Source of the DNA: an uncultured Roseobacter sp.
GTDB lineage: Bacteria > Pseudomonadota > Alphaproteobacteria > Rhodobacterales > Rhodobacteraceae
Direction: 5' to 3'
NCBI GenBank assembly: GCA_947501635.1
Contig: CANMWT010000005.1
Span: forward strand, 332,360 to 396,359
DNA: 64,000 bases
How positions within the stretch are numbered: position 1 is the first letter of the stretch; each line of letters opens with the position of its first letter. The translations under genes and the position numbers were made by a program. Below, piece by piece: positions 1-11,239 of this stretch. The notes under the pieces are model-generated. The model was not told where the DNA came from and made no database searches. It worked only from the letters and a program-made list of their open reading frames with translations.

Positions 1-4
1 GCGC

Positions 5-661
5 ATGATGGATGCGCCAGGCGAATACAGCCCCAGATTTCTTGCAACAAGCCAGAGTGATCTGAACGGTGAGATGGAGGCTGGCAACGTCCGCAAAGAC
101 CTTTACTACAGGCTGAGCGGCGCGACCTTGACTGTACCGGCATTACGCGAACGGGTGGATGATATCCCGCTTCTGGCAGAGCACTTTCTGGCGCGGGGTG
201 AAGCAGGCGGCGGCGCTGCGCGCAATCTGTCCGCAGAAGCGACGGAAATCTTTCGGAACTACAGCTGGCCCGGCAATGTGCGCCAGCTCGAGAACGCGAT
301 CCGCCGCCTCGGCCTAACCAGCCGCGCGGCTGAAATCACAGCCTCTGAAGTGGAACAGGTTCTGGGTGCCCAGCCCGATCTCGAACCGATGCGTGCCGCA
401 GGAAACACCGAAAAGCTAGGCGCGTCGGTCGAGCGTCATCTGCGGCGCTACTTCGACCTGCACGGCAATATGCTGCCGCCCGCGGGTCTCTATGCGCGAC
501 TTTTACGCGAAGTCGAAGCACCTTTGATCGAAATCACGCTCGAAGCGACTGGTGGCAATCAGGCCAAATGTGCTGATTTACTTGGAATAAACCGCAATAC
601 CCTCAGAAAAAAGATCACAGACTTGGATATTGAGGTGACACGACGCCGCAAATTGATGTAA
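5..661 (+). CDS. ntrC: Nitrogen regulation response regulator NtrC, C-terminal part (truncated by window edge)
   Basis: Sigma54 AAA+ C-terminal segment ([48 protein letters not shown]) plus Fis-type HTH ([22 protein letters not shown]); directly upstream of ntrYX. Confidence 0.9.
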   Translation: MMDAPGEYSPRFLATSQSDLNGEMEAGNVRKDLYYRLSGATLTVPALRERVDDIPLLAEHFLARGEAGGGAARNLSAEATEIFRNYSWPGNVRQLENAIRRLGLTSRAAEITASEVEQVLGAQPDLEPMRAAGNTEKLGASVERHLRRYFDLHGNMLPPAGLYARLLREVEAPLIEITLEATGGNQAKCADLLGINRNTLRKKITDLDIEVTRRRKLM

Positions 662-761
662 AACCGCAACACAAACCGTGGCCATTGGGGGACACTCCTT
701 TCAGGACCACAAAATAGAGCGGTAGGCGCCAAGCGCGCTACATCATATGTGAGGACGTCGA

Positions 762-3008
762 GTGAGCTCCCGAGCGGATCGGTCACTTTGGATGAAAGTC
801 GGGCGTTTGCGCCGCATCAGGCGTGTCCGAAATGCCGCGACGCTGGGTCTTGTTGTTCTGGGGCCGGTGCTTGCACTGACAACCTATCTGATCCTCGGGC
901 CGCTGGGCCAGGCGGGCAATACCCTTGGCCTGCGACTGATCCTGCTTGCCGATCTTGTGTATATTCTCGTAGTTGCGGCGCTGGTCTTGGCGCAAGTCGC
1001 ACGGCTGATCGCAGCACGGCGGGCAAAATCCGCCGGTTCGCGGTTGCACCTGCGGCTGACAGGAGTGTTCGCGCTCCTTGCCCTGATCCCGACGGTAACT
1101 GTCGCGGTCTTTGCCGGTCTGACCGTGAATGTCGGGCTCGAAGGTTGGTTTTCAGACCGTGTACGGCAGGTGGTTGGCAATTCTCTCGCGGCGGCGCAAG
1201 CCTATGAGGCCGAACAGAGGCTCGATCTTGCAGAAGACGCGCGGGCGTTGGCCAACGCAATTGATCAGGCCAACCGTGCCGGCGTCATCATCTCTGACAG
1301 CGAATTGCTGAGCGATGGTCAACGGCAAATTCAACGCGGTCTGCGCGAAGCCTATCTGATCGACGGCACAGCCGAAATTCGCGCGCGCGGCGACCGGTCA
1401 TACCTTTTCGATTACGAACCGCCCTCCGAGGCCAAACTGCTTGAGGCCAGCGGTGGCGATGTTGTTATCATCGAAGACTGGCAAAACAACGAGTTCCGCG
1501 CGCTGGTGCGGCTCTCTGCCTTTGTTGACCGCTTCCTCTATGTCAGCCGCGATGTGGATGGTGAATTGCTCTCTTTGCTGGATGAAACCCAAGAAACAGT
1601 GCGGCTTTATCAGCAATTGGAAAGTGAACGGGGCAGGTTGCTCTTTGAGTTCGGCCTTCTCTATCTGGCTTTCGCAATGATCCTGATACTTGCCGCCATC
1701 TGGCTGGGGCTGTGGTTTGCCGAACGTCTCTCAGGACCGGTGGGACGGCTGACCGGTGCAGCGCAACAGGTCGGCGCGGGTGATTTGAACGTGCAGGTGC
1801 GCGAAGAAGACGGTGACGATGAAATCGCCATGCTCAGTCGGTATTTCAACCAGATGACCAAACAGCTTAAAGCGCAACGCGATACATTGATCGACAACAC
1901 ACAGCAGATCGAAAGACGCCGACGCCTGTTTGACTCTGTGCTAAGTTCGGTAACCTCGGGCGTTGTCGGACTTGATCCTGAGGGGCGAGTGCGGTTCGTT
2001 AACCGCTCGGCCGAACGGTTGCTCGATTGGGATGATGACCGCCAGTCCCTTGCCATCTCGGACGCTATTCCAGAGTTCGCGGATCTGTTTGAAGCCATCA
2101 AGAAGTCGCCTTCCAACACCGTTCAAAGCGAAGTGAAAGTGACCCGTCAGGGCCGTCTGGAAAACCTGCTGGTCCGCATGGCGACGCGTCGTGCGGAAGA
2201 CGGCAGTCTTGAAGGGTATGTTGTCGCCTTTGACGACGTGACGGATCTGGTGAGCGCCCAGAGAATGGCCGCGTGGGGTGATGTGGCCCGGCGCATCGCA
2301 CATGAGATCAAGAATCCGCTCACCCCGATCCAGCTTTCGGCTGAACGGATCAAACGCAAGTTTTCACCGCGCCTTGGGGAAGACAGTGAACTTTTGGATC
2401 AGATGACCGGTGTGATTGTCCGCCAAACGGGCGATCTGCGGCGCATTGTTGACGAGTTTTCCAAATTCGCGCGGATGCCAGAACCTGAACGCAAGACTGT
2501 CAATCTGACACAGATCGTCAAAGACGCGGTGTTGTTGCAACAGACTGGCCAGCCAGAGGTTACGTTCAGTTCAGCCTTTCCTGACCATGATATTGAGTGC
2601 AGCCTCGATGCCACCATGATCAATCAGGCACTGACAAACCTGATGAAGAACGCAGGCGAAGCCATTGAAACCCTGGCTGAAAAAGGCGCGCCCGAGGGAC
2701 ATGTCCCGATGATCCACGTGGCACTGTCGGACAGCAACGGCACCGCCCGCATCACCATTGCCGACAATGGCATCGGATTGCCCGAAGACCGCGCCCGACT
2801 GTTTGAGCCTTATGTGACAAACCGCAGTGAAGGCACCGGGCTGGGCTTGCCTATCGTAAAAAAGATTATCGAAGAGCATGGCGGCACCCTGTCTTTGGAT
2901 GACGCGCCGCTGTTTGAAGGCCAGAGCAAGGTCGGGGCCATGGCTGTCATAGGCCTGCCCACAATACCCAAAAATATCGAACGGACACCCGCGAAGAAGG
3001 AGAGTTGA
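762..3008 (+). CDS. ntrY: Nitrogen regulation sensor histidine kinase NtrY
   Basis: N-terminal TM segments, HAMP, PAS, HisKA (RRIAHEIKNPLTPIQLSAERIKRK), HATPase (GTGLGLPIVKKIIEEHGG); adjacent to ntrX. Confidence 0.93.
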   Translation: MSSRADRSLWMKVGRLRRIRRVRNAATLGLVVLGPVLALTTYLILGPLGQAGNTLGLRLILLADLVYILVVAALVLAQVARLIAARRAKSAGSRLHLRLTGVFALLALIPTVTVAVFAGLTVNVGLEGWFSDRVRQVVGNSLAAAQAYEAEQRLDLAEDARALANAIDQANRAGVIISDSELLSDGQRQIQRGLREAYLIDGTAEIRARGDRSYLFDYEPPSEAKLLEASGGDVVIIEDWQNNEFRALVRLSAFVDRFLYVSRDVDGELLSLLDETQETVRLYQQLESERGRLLFEFGLLYLAFAMILILAAIWLGLWFAERLSGPVGRLTGAAQQVGAGDLNVQVREEDGDDEIAMLSRYFNQMTKQLKAQRDTLIDNTQQIERRRRLFDSVLSSVTSGVVGLDPEGRVRFVNRSAERLLDWDDDRQSLAISDAIPEFADLFEAIKKSPSNTVQSEVKVTRQGRLENLLVRMATRRAEDGSLEGYVVAFDDVTDLVSAQRMAAWGDVARRIAHEIKNPLTPIQLSAERIKRKFSPRLGEDSELLDQMTGVIVRQTGDLRRIVDEFSKFARMPEPERKTVNLTQIVKDAVLLQQTGQPEVTFSSAFPDHDIECSLDATMINQALTNLMKNAGEAIETLAEKGAPEGHVPMIHVALSDSNGTARITIADNGIGLPEDRARLFEPYVTNRSEGTGLGLPIVKKIIEEHGGTLSLDDAPLFEGQSKVGAMAVIGLPTIPKNIERTPAKKES

Positions 3009-3011
3009 GCT

Positions 3012-4424
3012 ATGAGTGACATACTGATCGTCGATGACGAACGCGATATTCGAGAACTTATCTCAGACATTTTGATCGATGAGGGGTTTGCCACCCGGCT
3101 TGCCGGCAATTCGGACGATGCCATGGCCGCGATCAATGCCGATGCGCCCGCGCTTATCATCCTGGACATCTGGCTGAAGGACAGCCGCATGGACGGGATC
3201 GATATCCTAAAGACGGTCAAGCGCGACAATCCTGACGTGCCCGTTGTTATCATTTCCGGACACGGAAACATTGAAATTGCCGTCGCGGCCATCAAGCAGG
3301 GGGCTTACGACTTTATCGAGAAGCCTTTCAACATCGACCAGCTTCTTGTGGTGATCCGGCGCGCGATGGAAACATCCCGCCTGCGCCGTGAAAACCAAAG
3401 CCTGCGCCGCCGAGATGTCACACAGGCTGAAATGATAGGCTCTTCCGGCGCGTTCCGGACCCTCGTGGGGCAACTCGACAAGGTGACCAAATCCAACGGG
3501 CGTGTGATGCTGACGGGCCCTGCCGGCTGCGGCAAGGAGGTTGCCGCGCGCTACATCCATGCCCATTCCAACCGCGCGTCAGGTCCGTTTGTTACAGTAA
3601 ACTGTGCTGGCGTTGCACCTGACCGGATGGAAGAGGTGCTTTTCGGACGCGAAACACCCGAGCGTGGCGTAGAACCGGGTTTGCTTGAGGAAGCACATGG
3701 TGGGATCATCTATTTTGACGAAGTCGCCGACATGCCCGAAGGCACGCAGTCAAAAATACTGCGCGTTCTGGTCGACCAGCAGTTTCAAAGGGTCGGCGGG
3801 AATGACAAGGTGCGGGTCGATCTGCGCGTTATCTCCTCGACCAACCGCGATCTGGATCAGGCCATTGCTGCAGGTACATTCCGCGAAGAACTTTACCATC
3901 GACTGAATGTCGTGCCTATTCCGGTGCCGTCCCTCGAAGAGCGCCGCGAGGACATTCCAGAGCTTGCAGAGCATTTCATCGCCGAGATGAATGCGTCTCA
4001 AGGCTTGCCGCTGCGTCCACTTTCCGAAGATGCGGTGGCGCTGATGCAAACCATGCAATGGCCGGGCAACGTGCGTCAGCTTAAGAACCTGATCGAACGC
4101 ATTCTGATCCTGGGTGACAGCAACGGGGCCATTGAGACACGCGAATTGCCCGGCGCTGGCGAGACCGGCGACAACGAAAGCCGCGTGGTGTTGTCTGGTG
4201 CTCTCGCGACGTTGGCGCTCAGAGAGGCGCGTGAAGCCTTCGAGAGGGAATACCTGCTGACGCAAATCAACCGGTTTGGCGGCAACATCTCGAAGACGGC
4301 TAATTTCGTGGGAATGGAGCGCAGCGCCTTGCACCGCAAACTAAAGTCGCTTGGCGTTGTTACATCTGCAAAATCGGGCACGCGAGTGGCCCATATCGAC
4401 GAAGAGGCCGAGGCCGTCGGCTAG
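3012..4424 (+). CDS. ntrX: Sigma54-dependent response regulator NtrX
   Basis: Receiver domain (ILIVDDERDIRELI), AAA+ domain, Fis-type HTH; follows ntrY. Confidence 0.93.
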   Translation: MSDILIVDDERDIRELISDILIDEGFATRLAGNSDDAMAAINADAPALIILDIWLKDSRMDGIDILKTVKRDNPDVPVVIISGHGNIEIAVAAIKQGAYDFIEKPFNIDQLLVVIRRAMETSRLRRENQSLRRRDVTQAEMIGSSGAFRTLVGQLDKVTKSNGRVMLTGPAGCGKEVAARYIHAHSNRASGPFVTVNCAGVAPDRMEEVLFGRETPERGVEPGLLEEAHGGIIYFDEVADMPEGTQSKILRVLVDQQFQRVGGNDKVRVDLRVISSTNRDLDQAIAAGTFREELYHRLNVVPIPVPSLEERREDIPELAEHFIAEMNASQGLPLRPLSEDAVALMQTMQWPGNVRQLKNLIERILILGDSNGAIETRELPGAGETGDNESRVVLSGALATLALREAREAFEREYLLTQINRFGGNISKTANFVGMERSALHRKLKSLGVVTSAKSGTRVAHIDEEAEAVG

Positions 4425-5458
4425 CGCAAGGACATATCCGACAGGATATCGACGCCCTGCATCTTGAGAAAATGCAGCATGTCGATGAAAATCCAGTTTT
4501 CGACCAGTTTGTCGCCCTCACGGCGGTAGACGTCGACCACGCGCATATCGGCTCGGGTGTCATTTCCGGCAACGCCCATGAACCCGTTCTTGTTGGTCAG
4601 CGTCAGGTTCGGCCAGCCGAAAAAACCACCATAGTGGCCTTCGGCCATGCGGCACAGATGCCCGTTGAACGTACGGTTTTCCATGGCTCTGCGAAAGGGT
4701 CCCTGGTGTTGTTCGATGTATCGGTCGATCGTGTAGGTCGCGCCAATGCCTGTAGGCCCCCACCAGATCATGTCATCTTGCCAGTCGATCGCCAACTCAT
4801 CCTGCGGCGCGAGCGGCTTGTCTGCCGCATTGGCATGATCGATTGATCCGATCATGTTGTTAATGCGTGCAAGCGTTTTTTTGCCTTCTTGCGGGTCTTG
4901 CGGTGACAGAATGAGACCGTCATGCGTGCGCGGCCCGGGCTGCACCAGTTGCGCGCCCGTCTGCGGTGCATTCAGCGGGTTCAGGCCGGCTTGGGCCATC
5001 AGGTGCAGAATATCTATGAAAAGCGCGCTTTGTGTTATTCGACCGTCTGCAATCTTGTGAAACTCGGCGTAGCGCAGCATAGCGATCTTGCGCGTCGGCG
5101 GGATATTCAGGAAACGCGCATCGAAAAGTCCCATAAAATGCCCCATCGACAGGGTCCAGACACTGCCAAAGCCATCGATTTCATTATGTCCGGCAAAAAA
5201 GATGTCTTCGCGGCGTTGCATATGGCTGAACGCGTTTAACAACGGCACCCAGAACACATCGGCTATCGCATCCGGACCGGTTTGTTCGTTGAAGGGGTGA
5301 ACCCCCCGCCAGTCGCAGTCCGGCGCAAGGTGCTGTGCCAGAACTGAGCTTGCCGATGCGGGGGTGGCCTGCTCAAGTGCGGCAGCATAGGCACGCGTGA
5401 CTGATTTGGCGCGTTGAAGCTCTGCGGTGTTTGGGGGAATCGTTTCTGTCATATGCAA
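4421..5458 (-). CDS. SnoaL/NTF2-like (polyketide cyclase-like) domain protein
   Basis: 345-aa ORF with two SnoaL-like segments (YRREGDKLVENWIFIDMLHFLKMQGVD); convergent with ntrX. Confidence 0.6.
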   Translation of the reverse strand: MHMTETIPPNTAELQRAKSVTRAYAAALEQATPASASSVLAQHLAPDCDWRGVHPFNEQTGPDAIADVFWVPLLNAFSHMQRREDIFFAGHNEIDGFGSVWTLSMGHFMGLFDARFLNIPPTRKIAMLRYAEFHKIADGRITQSALFIDILHLMAQAGLNPLNAPQTGAQLVQPGPRTHDGLILSPQDPQEGKKTLARINNMIGSIDHANAADKPLAPQDELAIDWQDDMIWWGPTGIGATYTIDRYIEQHQGPFRRAMENRTFNGHLCRMAEGHYGGFFGWPNLTLTNKNGFMGVAGNDTRADMRVVDVYRREGDKLVENWIFIDMLHFLKMQGVDILSDMSLR

Positions 5459-5505
5459 AGAAGTAAGCCAGCCAGAGCGGACAGGCAGTCAAAAAACGAC
5501 AGAGA

Positions 5506-5979
5506 TTACCCGGCCGCGTCGATTATCCGGTTTTGTCCCCCTTCACCCTCAAAAAGACAGCTGTTTGGCGACAACGGGGGCATGGCATCGGTCAGATCGG
5601 TCGACAGGGCAGGCGCCGTGCCCGTGCGGCAACGGGGCAATTCGACGGGGCTGAATCCCCGTGCGGCCATACAACGGTTCAAAAGATCGCGGCGCAGCCC
5701 GGCATTCACATCGACGGAGTAAACGTCGCCGGGATAAAAGTAACCGCCCGAGCGATAGCATCGCCCTTTGCCGTCACAATGCCGGTATCCCGGCACATAG
5801 CGCGGCGGACCACGCCTGAGTTGCGTAGAGACTGGCGCATCCGCAAGCGCTGCTACCTTACAGTCCAGCAGGTCGTTTTCCATTTTCGCCATACTGGCGC
5901 CTTCCCTGTAGTACACCGACGCGGGAGCACAGGCCGAAAGGATCAGCAGAGCGCTAAAAACATGCCAAAATCGTCTCAT
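5506..5979 (-). CDS. Putative lipoprotein, function unknown
   Basis: Signal/lipobox-like N-terminus (FSALLILSACAPA). Confidence 0.6.
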   Translation of the reverse strand: MRRFWHVFSALLILSACAPASVYYREGASMAKMENDLLDCKVAALADAPVSTQLRRGPPRYVPGYRHCDGKGRCYRSGGYFYPGDVYSVDVNAGLRRDLLNRCMAARGFSPVELPRCRTGTAPALSTDLTDAMPPLSPNSCLFEGEGGQNRIIDAAG

Positions 5980-6082
5980 ACCACCAACTTGCCCCGATCA
6001 CCTGCGCAAGACAATTGAATTGACCACCAGAATGCCTTCTGCCATTCAGAAAGTCCGACAAACGGCCTGAAGGACGTAAAAC

Positions 6083-7459
6083 ATGAAGGTCATCATTTGC
6101 GGCGCGGGTCAGGTCGGCTGGCAAATCGCCCGTCATCTGTCGGGGGAGCGCAACGACGTCACTGTTGTCGACAGCAACCCCGATCTTGTGCGGCGCGCGA
6201 CGGATTCGCTGGACGTTCAGGGCATTGCGGGCTTTGCAAGCTATCCAGACGTGTTGGCACGGGCCGGCGCGGAGCACGCGGAAATGGTGATTGCGGCCAC
6301 CTATTCCGATGAGGTCAACATGGTGACCTGTCAAGTCGCGCACTCGGTCTTTGGCGTGAACCGCAAGATCGCGCGCTTGCGCAGCCAGTCCTACCTCGAG
6401 GCCATATACTCCGACCTTTACCGACGCGACCACATGCCGATTGACGTGGTCATCAGTCCCGAGCGTGAAGTGGCCGCCGCCGCGCTGCAAAGGCTTTCCG
6501 CTCCGGCGGCTTTCGATACTGAAGTCTTTATGGACGGCAAGGCGCATCTACTGGGCATCAGCATCGAAGAAGAATGCCCGGTGGTAAATACGCCGCTGCG
6601 ACAGCTGACTGACTTGTTTTCGACACTGCGCGCAACCGTTGTAGGAGTGCGCCGCGAAGGGACGTTGTTTGCCCCCGAGGCCAAAGACCAGATTTTCGTG
6701 GGCGATGATTGTTATGTTTTCTGTCATGTCGACGACATTCCCCGCACCATGGAAATCTTCGGCAAGACTCAGTCCAAGCAGGAAAGGGTCGTTCTGGTGG
6801 GCGGCGGCAACGTGGGCCTTGCCGTCGCGCAGGAGCTGGAAAAACGCACAAAACGCATCCGCACCAAGGTGATCGAAAAGAACCGCCATTGTGCCGAACT
6901 GGCTGCCGAAGCACTTGAACGCACGATTGTCCTGAACGGGGACGGGCTGGACGCAGGCCTCCTGGCCGAGGCGGGCATCTCGCGAGCTGACGCCATGCTT
7001 TCAATAACGGATGATGACAAAACCAACATGTTGGCCTGCGTGCGTGCCAAGGCCGAAGGCTGCCCCTATGTGATTGCGCTGATAAACGATCCGACACTGG
7101 TACCGCTGATGGGTCCGCTGGGGATCGACGCCTATATCAACCCGCGCGCGACAACAGTCAGCTCGATCCTGCGGCACATCCGCCACGGGCGCGTGCGTGC
7201 CGTCTATTCCATCGGCGATGCCGAAGCCGAAGTCATCGAAGCCGAGGTGCTGTCTACTTCGCCTCTGGCAGGTAGCCGCATTGCCGATGTCGAATTCCCG
7301 GAAGGTGTGCTGGTGGGCGCTGTTCGCAAGGGGGACGACGTGATACGGCCGATGGGCAGCACGCGCATCGATGAAGGCGATGTGGTGGCAATTTTTGCAC
7401 TGGCAGAAGACGTGCCGGAGGTGGAGCGCCTTATGCAGGTTTCCATCGATTTCTTCTAG
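6083..7459 (+). CDS. trkA: Trk system potassium transporter TrkA
   Basis: Two NAD-binding RCK domains (MKVIICGAGQVGWQIARHL; VVLVGGGNVGLAVAQEL). Confidence 0.93.
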   Translation: MKVIICGAGQVGWQIARHLSGERNDVTVVDSNPDLVRRATDSLDVQGIAGFASYPDVLARAGAEHAEMVIAATYSDEVNMVTCQVAHSVFGVNRKIARLRSQSYLEAIYSDLYRRDHMPIDVVISPEREVAAAALQRLSAPAAFDTEVFMDGKAHLLGISIEEECPVVNTPLRQLTDLFSTLRATVVGVRREGTLFAPEAKDQIFVGDDCYVFCHVDDIPRTMEIFGKTQSKQERVVLVGGGNVGLAVAQELEKRTKRIRTKVIEKNRHCAELAAEALERTIVLNGDGLDAGLLAEAGISRADAMLSITDDDKTNMLACVRAKAEGCPYVIALINDPTLVPLMGPLGIDAYINPRATTVSSILRHIRHGRVRAVYSIGDAEAEVIEAEVLSTSPLAGSRIADVEFPEGVLVGAVRKGDDVIRPMGSTRIDEGDVVAIFALAEDVPEVERLMQVSIDFF

Positions 7460-7462
7460 CTG

Positions 7463-9016
7463 ATGGCCCGCAGCGCCTCTGCCCGCCGCAACAAGACGGT
7501 GCTGGCCACTCTGATGGATCAGCAGCTTTTCGTGCTGATCTTCGGCGTCGCTGCACTGTCTATGATCATCCCCGCGCTCCATGGCGGGGCAAGCCGGTCG
7601 CTGGAAACTGCACGGGCATTTTTATACACGGGCATCTTCGGCGTGGTGATTTTTGCCATGATTGTCATCGCTCAGGCCGGTCGCAGGCCGCGGCACGGGG
7701 CCGTGGGCAACCTGATGTCGATCTTCGCGACCTTTGTTTTCTTGCCTGCATTTCTTGCGCTTCCACTCTACGAAAGTCTCAAGACCACGACTTTTTTGAA
7801 TGCCTATGTGGAGATGGTAAGTGCGCTGACCACCACGGGGGCCACGCTGTTCGATGACCCTTCCAGACTGAACAACACCTTGCACCTTTGGCGTGCTCAG
7901 GTCGGCTGGATGGGGGGGCTGACCATGTGGATCGCGGCATCCGCCATACTTGCGCCCATGAACCTCGGTGGTTTCGAGGTGACGGCACAGGCAGAACCGG
8001 GCCAGCGCGAAGGGCGGTTCAGCGCGATTGACCGGGCAGACCCGCGCGCCAGACTGATGCGCGTCGTGGGAACGCTGGTGCCAATATACGTGGGTCTCAC
8101 GCTGCTTTTGTGGGTATTGCTGATGATCAGTGGCGATAGATCACTTGTAGCGCTCAGCCATGCCATGTCGATCATGTCCACGTCGGGTATATCACCAACC
8201 GGCGGACTGGACAGCAGCGGGTCCGGCGTAACCGGCGAAGCGCTGATGATACTCTTCATGCTGTTTGCTCTTTCTCGGCTGACCTTTTCCTCTGACACGG
8301 TCACAGCCACGCAAGGTGGTATGCGCAACGATCCCGAGTTTGCGTTGGGTTTGCTCATCATTCTGGGGTTACCACTGGTGCTGTTCCTGCGGCACTGGAT
8401 CGGCGCGTTCGATGTGGCCGCCGAAGACGATTTGGAAAGCGCCGCACGTGCCCTTTGGGGCAGCTTTTTTACCGTTATGTCCTTTTTGACGACAACGGGC
8501 TTTACAAGCGCCGACTGGGCCGAAGCGCAGGCTTGGTCGGGGTTGAACACGTCAGGGCTCATCTTGCTGGGTCTTGCGTTGATCGGAGGAGGGGTTGCGA
8601 CCACCGCAGGCGGAGTGAAACTGTTGCGTGTTTTTGCGCTGTATCTCAACGGAAAACGCGAGCTTGAAAGGCTGGTACACCCGTCTTCTGTCAGCCGCAT
8701 GGGAAAGGAAAGCCGGCGATTGCAAAGCAACGGGGCCTTTATTGCATGGATTTTCTTCATGCTTTTTGCCCTCACACTGGCCGTTCTGACCATGCTCTTC
8801 GCGCTAAGCGGCGTGGCTTTCGAAGATGCGCTGGTTCTAAGCATTGCAGGACTGTCAACAACGGGCCCGTTGCTGACCGTAGCGACGGACACCCCCATTG
8901 AACTGGCTGTCTTGGGACCCTTCGCCAAAAGCGTTTTTTGCGCCGCGATGGTCTTGGGAAGACTCGAAACCCTTGCAATTATAGCGCTTTTCACGCCAGA
9001 TTTGTGGCGCAGCTGA
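7463..9016 (+). CDS. trkH: Trk/Ktr family potassium uptake membrane protein TrkH
   Basis: Polytopic ORF with repeated TTTGA/STTG-type selectivity motifs (ALTTTGATLF, MSTSGISPTGG, FLTTTGFTSADW, LSTTGP); downstream of trkA. Confidence 0.88.
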   Translation: MARSASARRNKTVLATLMDQQLFVLIFGVAALSMIIPALHGGASRSLETARAFLYTGIFGVVIFAMIVIAQAGRRPRHGAVGNLMSIFATFVFLPAFLALPLYESLKTTTFLNAYVEMVSALTTTGATLFDDPSRLNNTLHLWRAQVGWMGGLTMWIAASAILAPMNLGGFEVTAQAEPGQREGRFSAIDRADPRARLMRVVGTLVPIYVGLTLLLWVLLMISGDRSLVALSHAMSIMSTSGISPTGGLDSSGSGVTGEALMILFMLFALSRLTFSSDTVTATQGGMRNDPEFALGLLIILGLPLVLFLRHWIGAFDVAAEDDLESAARALWGSFFTVMSFLTTTGFTSADWAEAQAWSGLNTSGLILLGLALIGGGVATTAGGVKLLRVFALYLNGKRELERLVHPSSVSRMGKESRRLQSNGAFIAWIFFMLFALTLAVLTMLFALSGVAFEDALVLSIAGLSTTGPLLTVATDTPIELAVLGPFAKSVFCAAMVLGRLETLAIIALFTPDLWRS

Positions 9017-9144
9017 GTGGAACGGCGCTTAGGTCCGTAACGGACTGTTTTTAGGGGTGGAAACTCCTAGCACAGCGCTCCATACTGATAGAGAGGGACG
9101 GGTTCGGCACGCGAGCCCTTACAAGAAAAAAGGCGAGAACCAGA

Positions 9145-9384
9145 ATGGCGTCGGACAGACAGAACCTACAGGATGCGTTCCTGAACCATGTGCGCAAGAC
9201 CAAAGTTCCTGTGACAATCTTTCTTATCAACGGTGTAAAGCTGCAGGGTGTTATCACTTGGTTTGATAACTTCTGTGTACTTCTGCGTCGCGATGGACAA
9301 TCACAGCTTGTCTACAAACATGCGATATCAACCATAATGCCAAGCCAGCCTATCAGTCTTTACGAGGGCGAAGACGCTTCTTGA
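9145..9384 (+). CDS. hfq: RNA chaperone Hfq
   Basis: Canonical Hfq sequence ([66 protein letters not shown]). Confidence 0.97.
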
Positions 9385-10679
9385 GCCGTCCGCCATTCCA
9401 GATAAACGAGACCAATACACCATCGGTCACGCGCGCATGGGTTGTGCATCCGGAGATCAAAACAGACGCTGACAGGCGCATGGCTGAACATGCGCTGCAA
9501 GAGGCTGTGGCGCTGGCCCGCGCGCTGCCCGAACTAGAGGTGGTGGGCGCCGAAATAGTGCCCCTCAAGACAGTACGCGCCGGCATGCTGTTCGGGTCGG
9601 GCAAAATCGAAGAAATCAAAACTTCTCTGAAAGCGAATGACGTTGAGTTGGTGCTGGTCGATGGACCTGTCAGCCCAGTACAGCAGCGCAATCTGGAAAA
9701 AGCATGGGGCGTCAAGCTTCTGGACCGCACCGGATTGATTCTTGAAATCTTCAGCGACCGGGCCGCCACACGCGAGGGCGTTCTGCAGGTCGAAATGGCG
9801 GCGTTGAGCTATCAGCGCACAAGGTTGGTCCGGGCCTGGACACACCTTGAAAGGCAGCGTGGCGGATTGGGCTTTGTTGGCGGTCCGGGCGAAACACAGA
9901 TCGAAGCGGACCGACGCGCGATTGACGAGCAACTCACCCGGTTGCGCCGTCAGTTGGACAAAGTGGTGAAAACACGCGCGCTGCACCGTGCGGCACGCGC
10001 GAAGATACCCTATCCGATCGTGGCGCTGGTCGGGTATACGAACGCCGGGAAGTCTACGTTGTTCAACCGTCTGACGGGCGCAGAGGTGATGGCAAAAGAC
10101 ATGCTCTTTGCCACGCTGGACCCGACCATGCGGCGGCTGCAGTTGCCTGACGGCCCCGAAGTGATCCTGTCCGATACCGTGGGGTTTATCTCTGATCTGC
10201 CGACGGAATTGGTGGCGGCTTTCCGAGCGACGCTCGAAGAGGTTCTGGCGGCTGATGTTATCTGCCATGTACGGGATATTTCGCATCCGGAAACCGAAGA
10301 GCAGGCACAGGACGTTGCGCAGATCATGACCTCACTGGGCGTGGAAGACGACCGGCCCACCTTTGAGGTATGGAACAAACTGGATGCGCTGGACGCCTCG
10401 GAAGCGGATGCATTGCGTGCCCGCGCGGCGCGAAACGATCATGTGTTTGCAACCTCTGCCCTGACCGGGGATGGCATCGAAGCGCTGCTTGCAGCGATCG
10501 CTGAGACACTGCAAGGCACGAAACGTTCAGCCACCGTACACTTGGGCTTTGCGGACGGCAAAAAACGCGCCTGGCTCTATGCGCAAGACCTTGTGGACGG
10601 CGAGGATCAAACCGACGAAGGCTTTGCACTTTCGGTGCGTTGGACCGTCGAGCAGGAAGCGCAGTTCGAACGTCTTTAG
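9381..10679 (+). CDS. hflX: GTPase HflX (TTG start overlapping the hfq stop)
   Basis: GTPase motifs ([31 protein letters not shown]) and HflX N-domain; hfq-hflX synteny. Confidence 0.95.
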
Positions 10680-11239
10680 CGCCCGCTGTCGCTAGCATAC
10701 CGCCATGCTCCAGGCTGCAGGCCGTTCAACGACCACGCCCCGATACGCATGCGCACCAGACGCAGGCAGGGCAGGCCCACATGCGCTGTCATGCGCCGCA
10801 CCTGACGGTTGCGCCCTTCGGTGATTGTCAACTCAAGCCAAGCGTCCGGAACTGTTTTACGAAACCGGACAGGCGGGACGCGTGGCCACAGGTTTTCAGG
10901 GGGCGCCACCTGCTGAACCTTGGCCGGGCGCGTCGGGCCATCTTTGAGTGTAACACCACCGGCCAAAGCGTCGATCTGCGCCACCGTCGGGGTGCCTTCC
11001 ACCTGTATAAGGTAAGTTTTCGCCGTTTTGTGTTTGGGGTTTGAAATCCGTGCCTGAACCTTGCCGTCATCCGTCAGCACCATCAGCCCTTCGCTGTCGC
11101 GATCAAGCCTGCCGGCGGGATAGTACCCGGGCATATCGATATAGGCCGACAGCGTAGGCCGCGCAGACCCTTCCGTGCCCTTGTCAGTGAACTGTGACAG
11201 CACACCGAACGGTTTGTTGAACAGGATCAATCGCGCCAT
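10676..11239 (-). CDS. 23S/16S rRNA pseudouridine synthase, RsuA/RluE family
   Basis: LILFNKPFGVLSQF, AGRLDRDSEGLMVLTDDG, EGRNRQVRRMTAHVGLPCLRLVR motifs. Confidence 0.88.
   Translation of the reverse strand: MARLILFNKPFGVLSQFTDKGTEGSARPTLSAYIDMPGYYPAGRLDRDSEGLMVLTDDGKVQARISNPKHKTAKTYLIQVEGTPTVAQIDALAGGVTLKDGPTRPAKVQQVAPPENLWPRVPPVRFRKTVPDAWLELTITEGRNRQVRRMTAHVGLPCLRLVRMRIGAWSLNGLQPGAWRYASDSGR

Noticed and set aside
9033-9052. GTCCG-TAA-CGGAC followed by TGTTTTT after trkH as a terminator
   Set aside because: Stem only 5 bp with a 3-nt loop; too weak to list as a feature.
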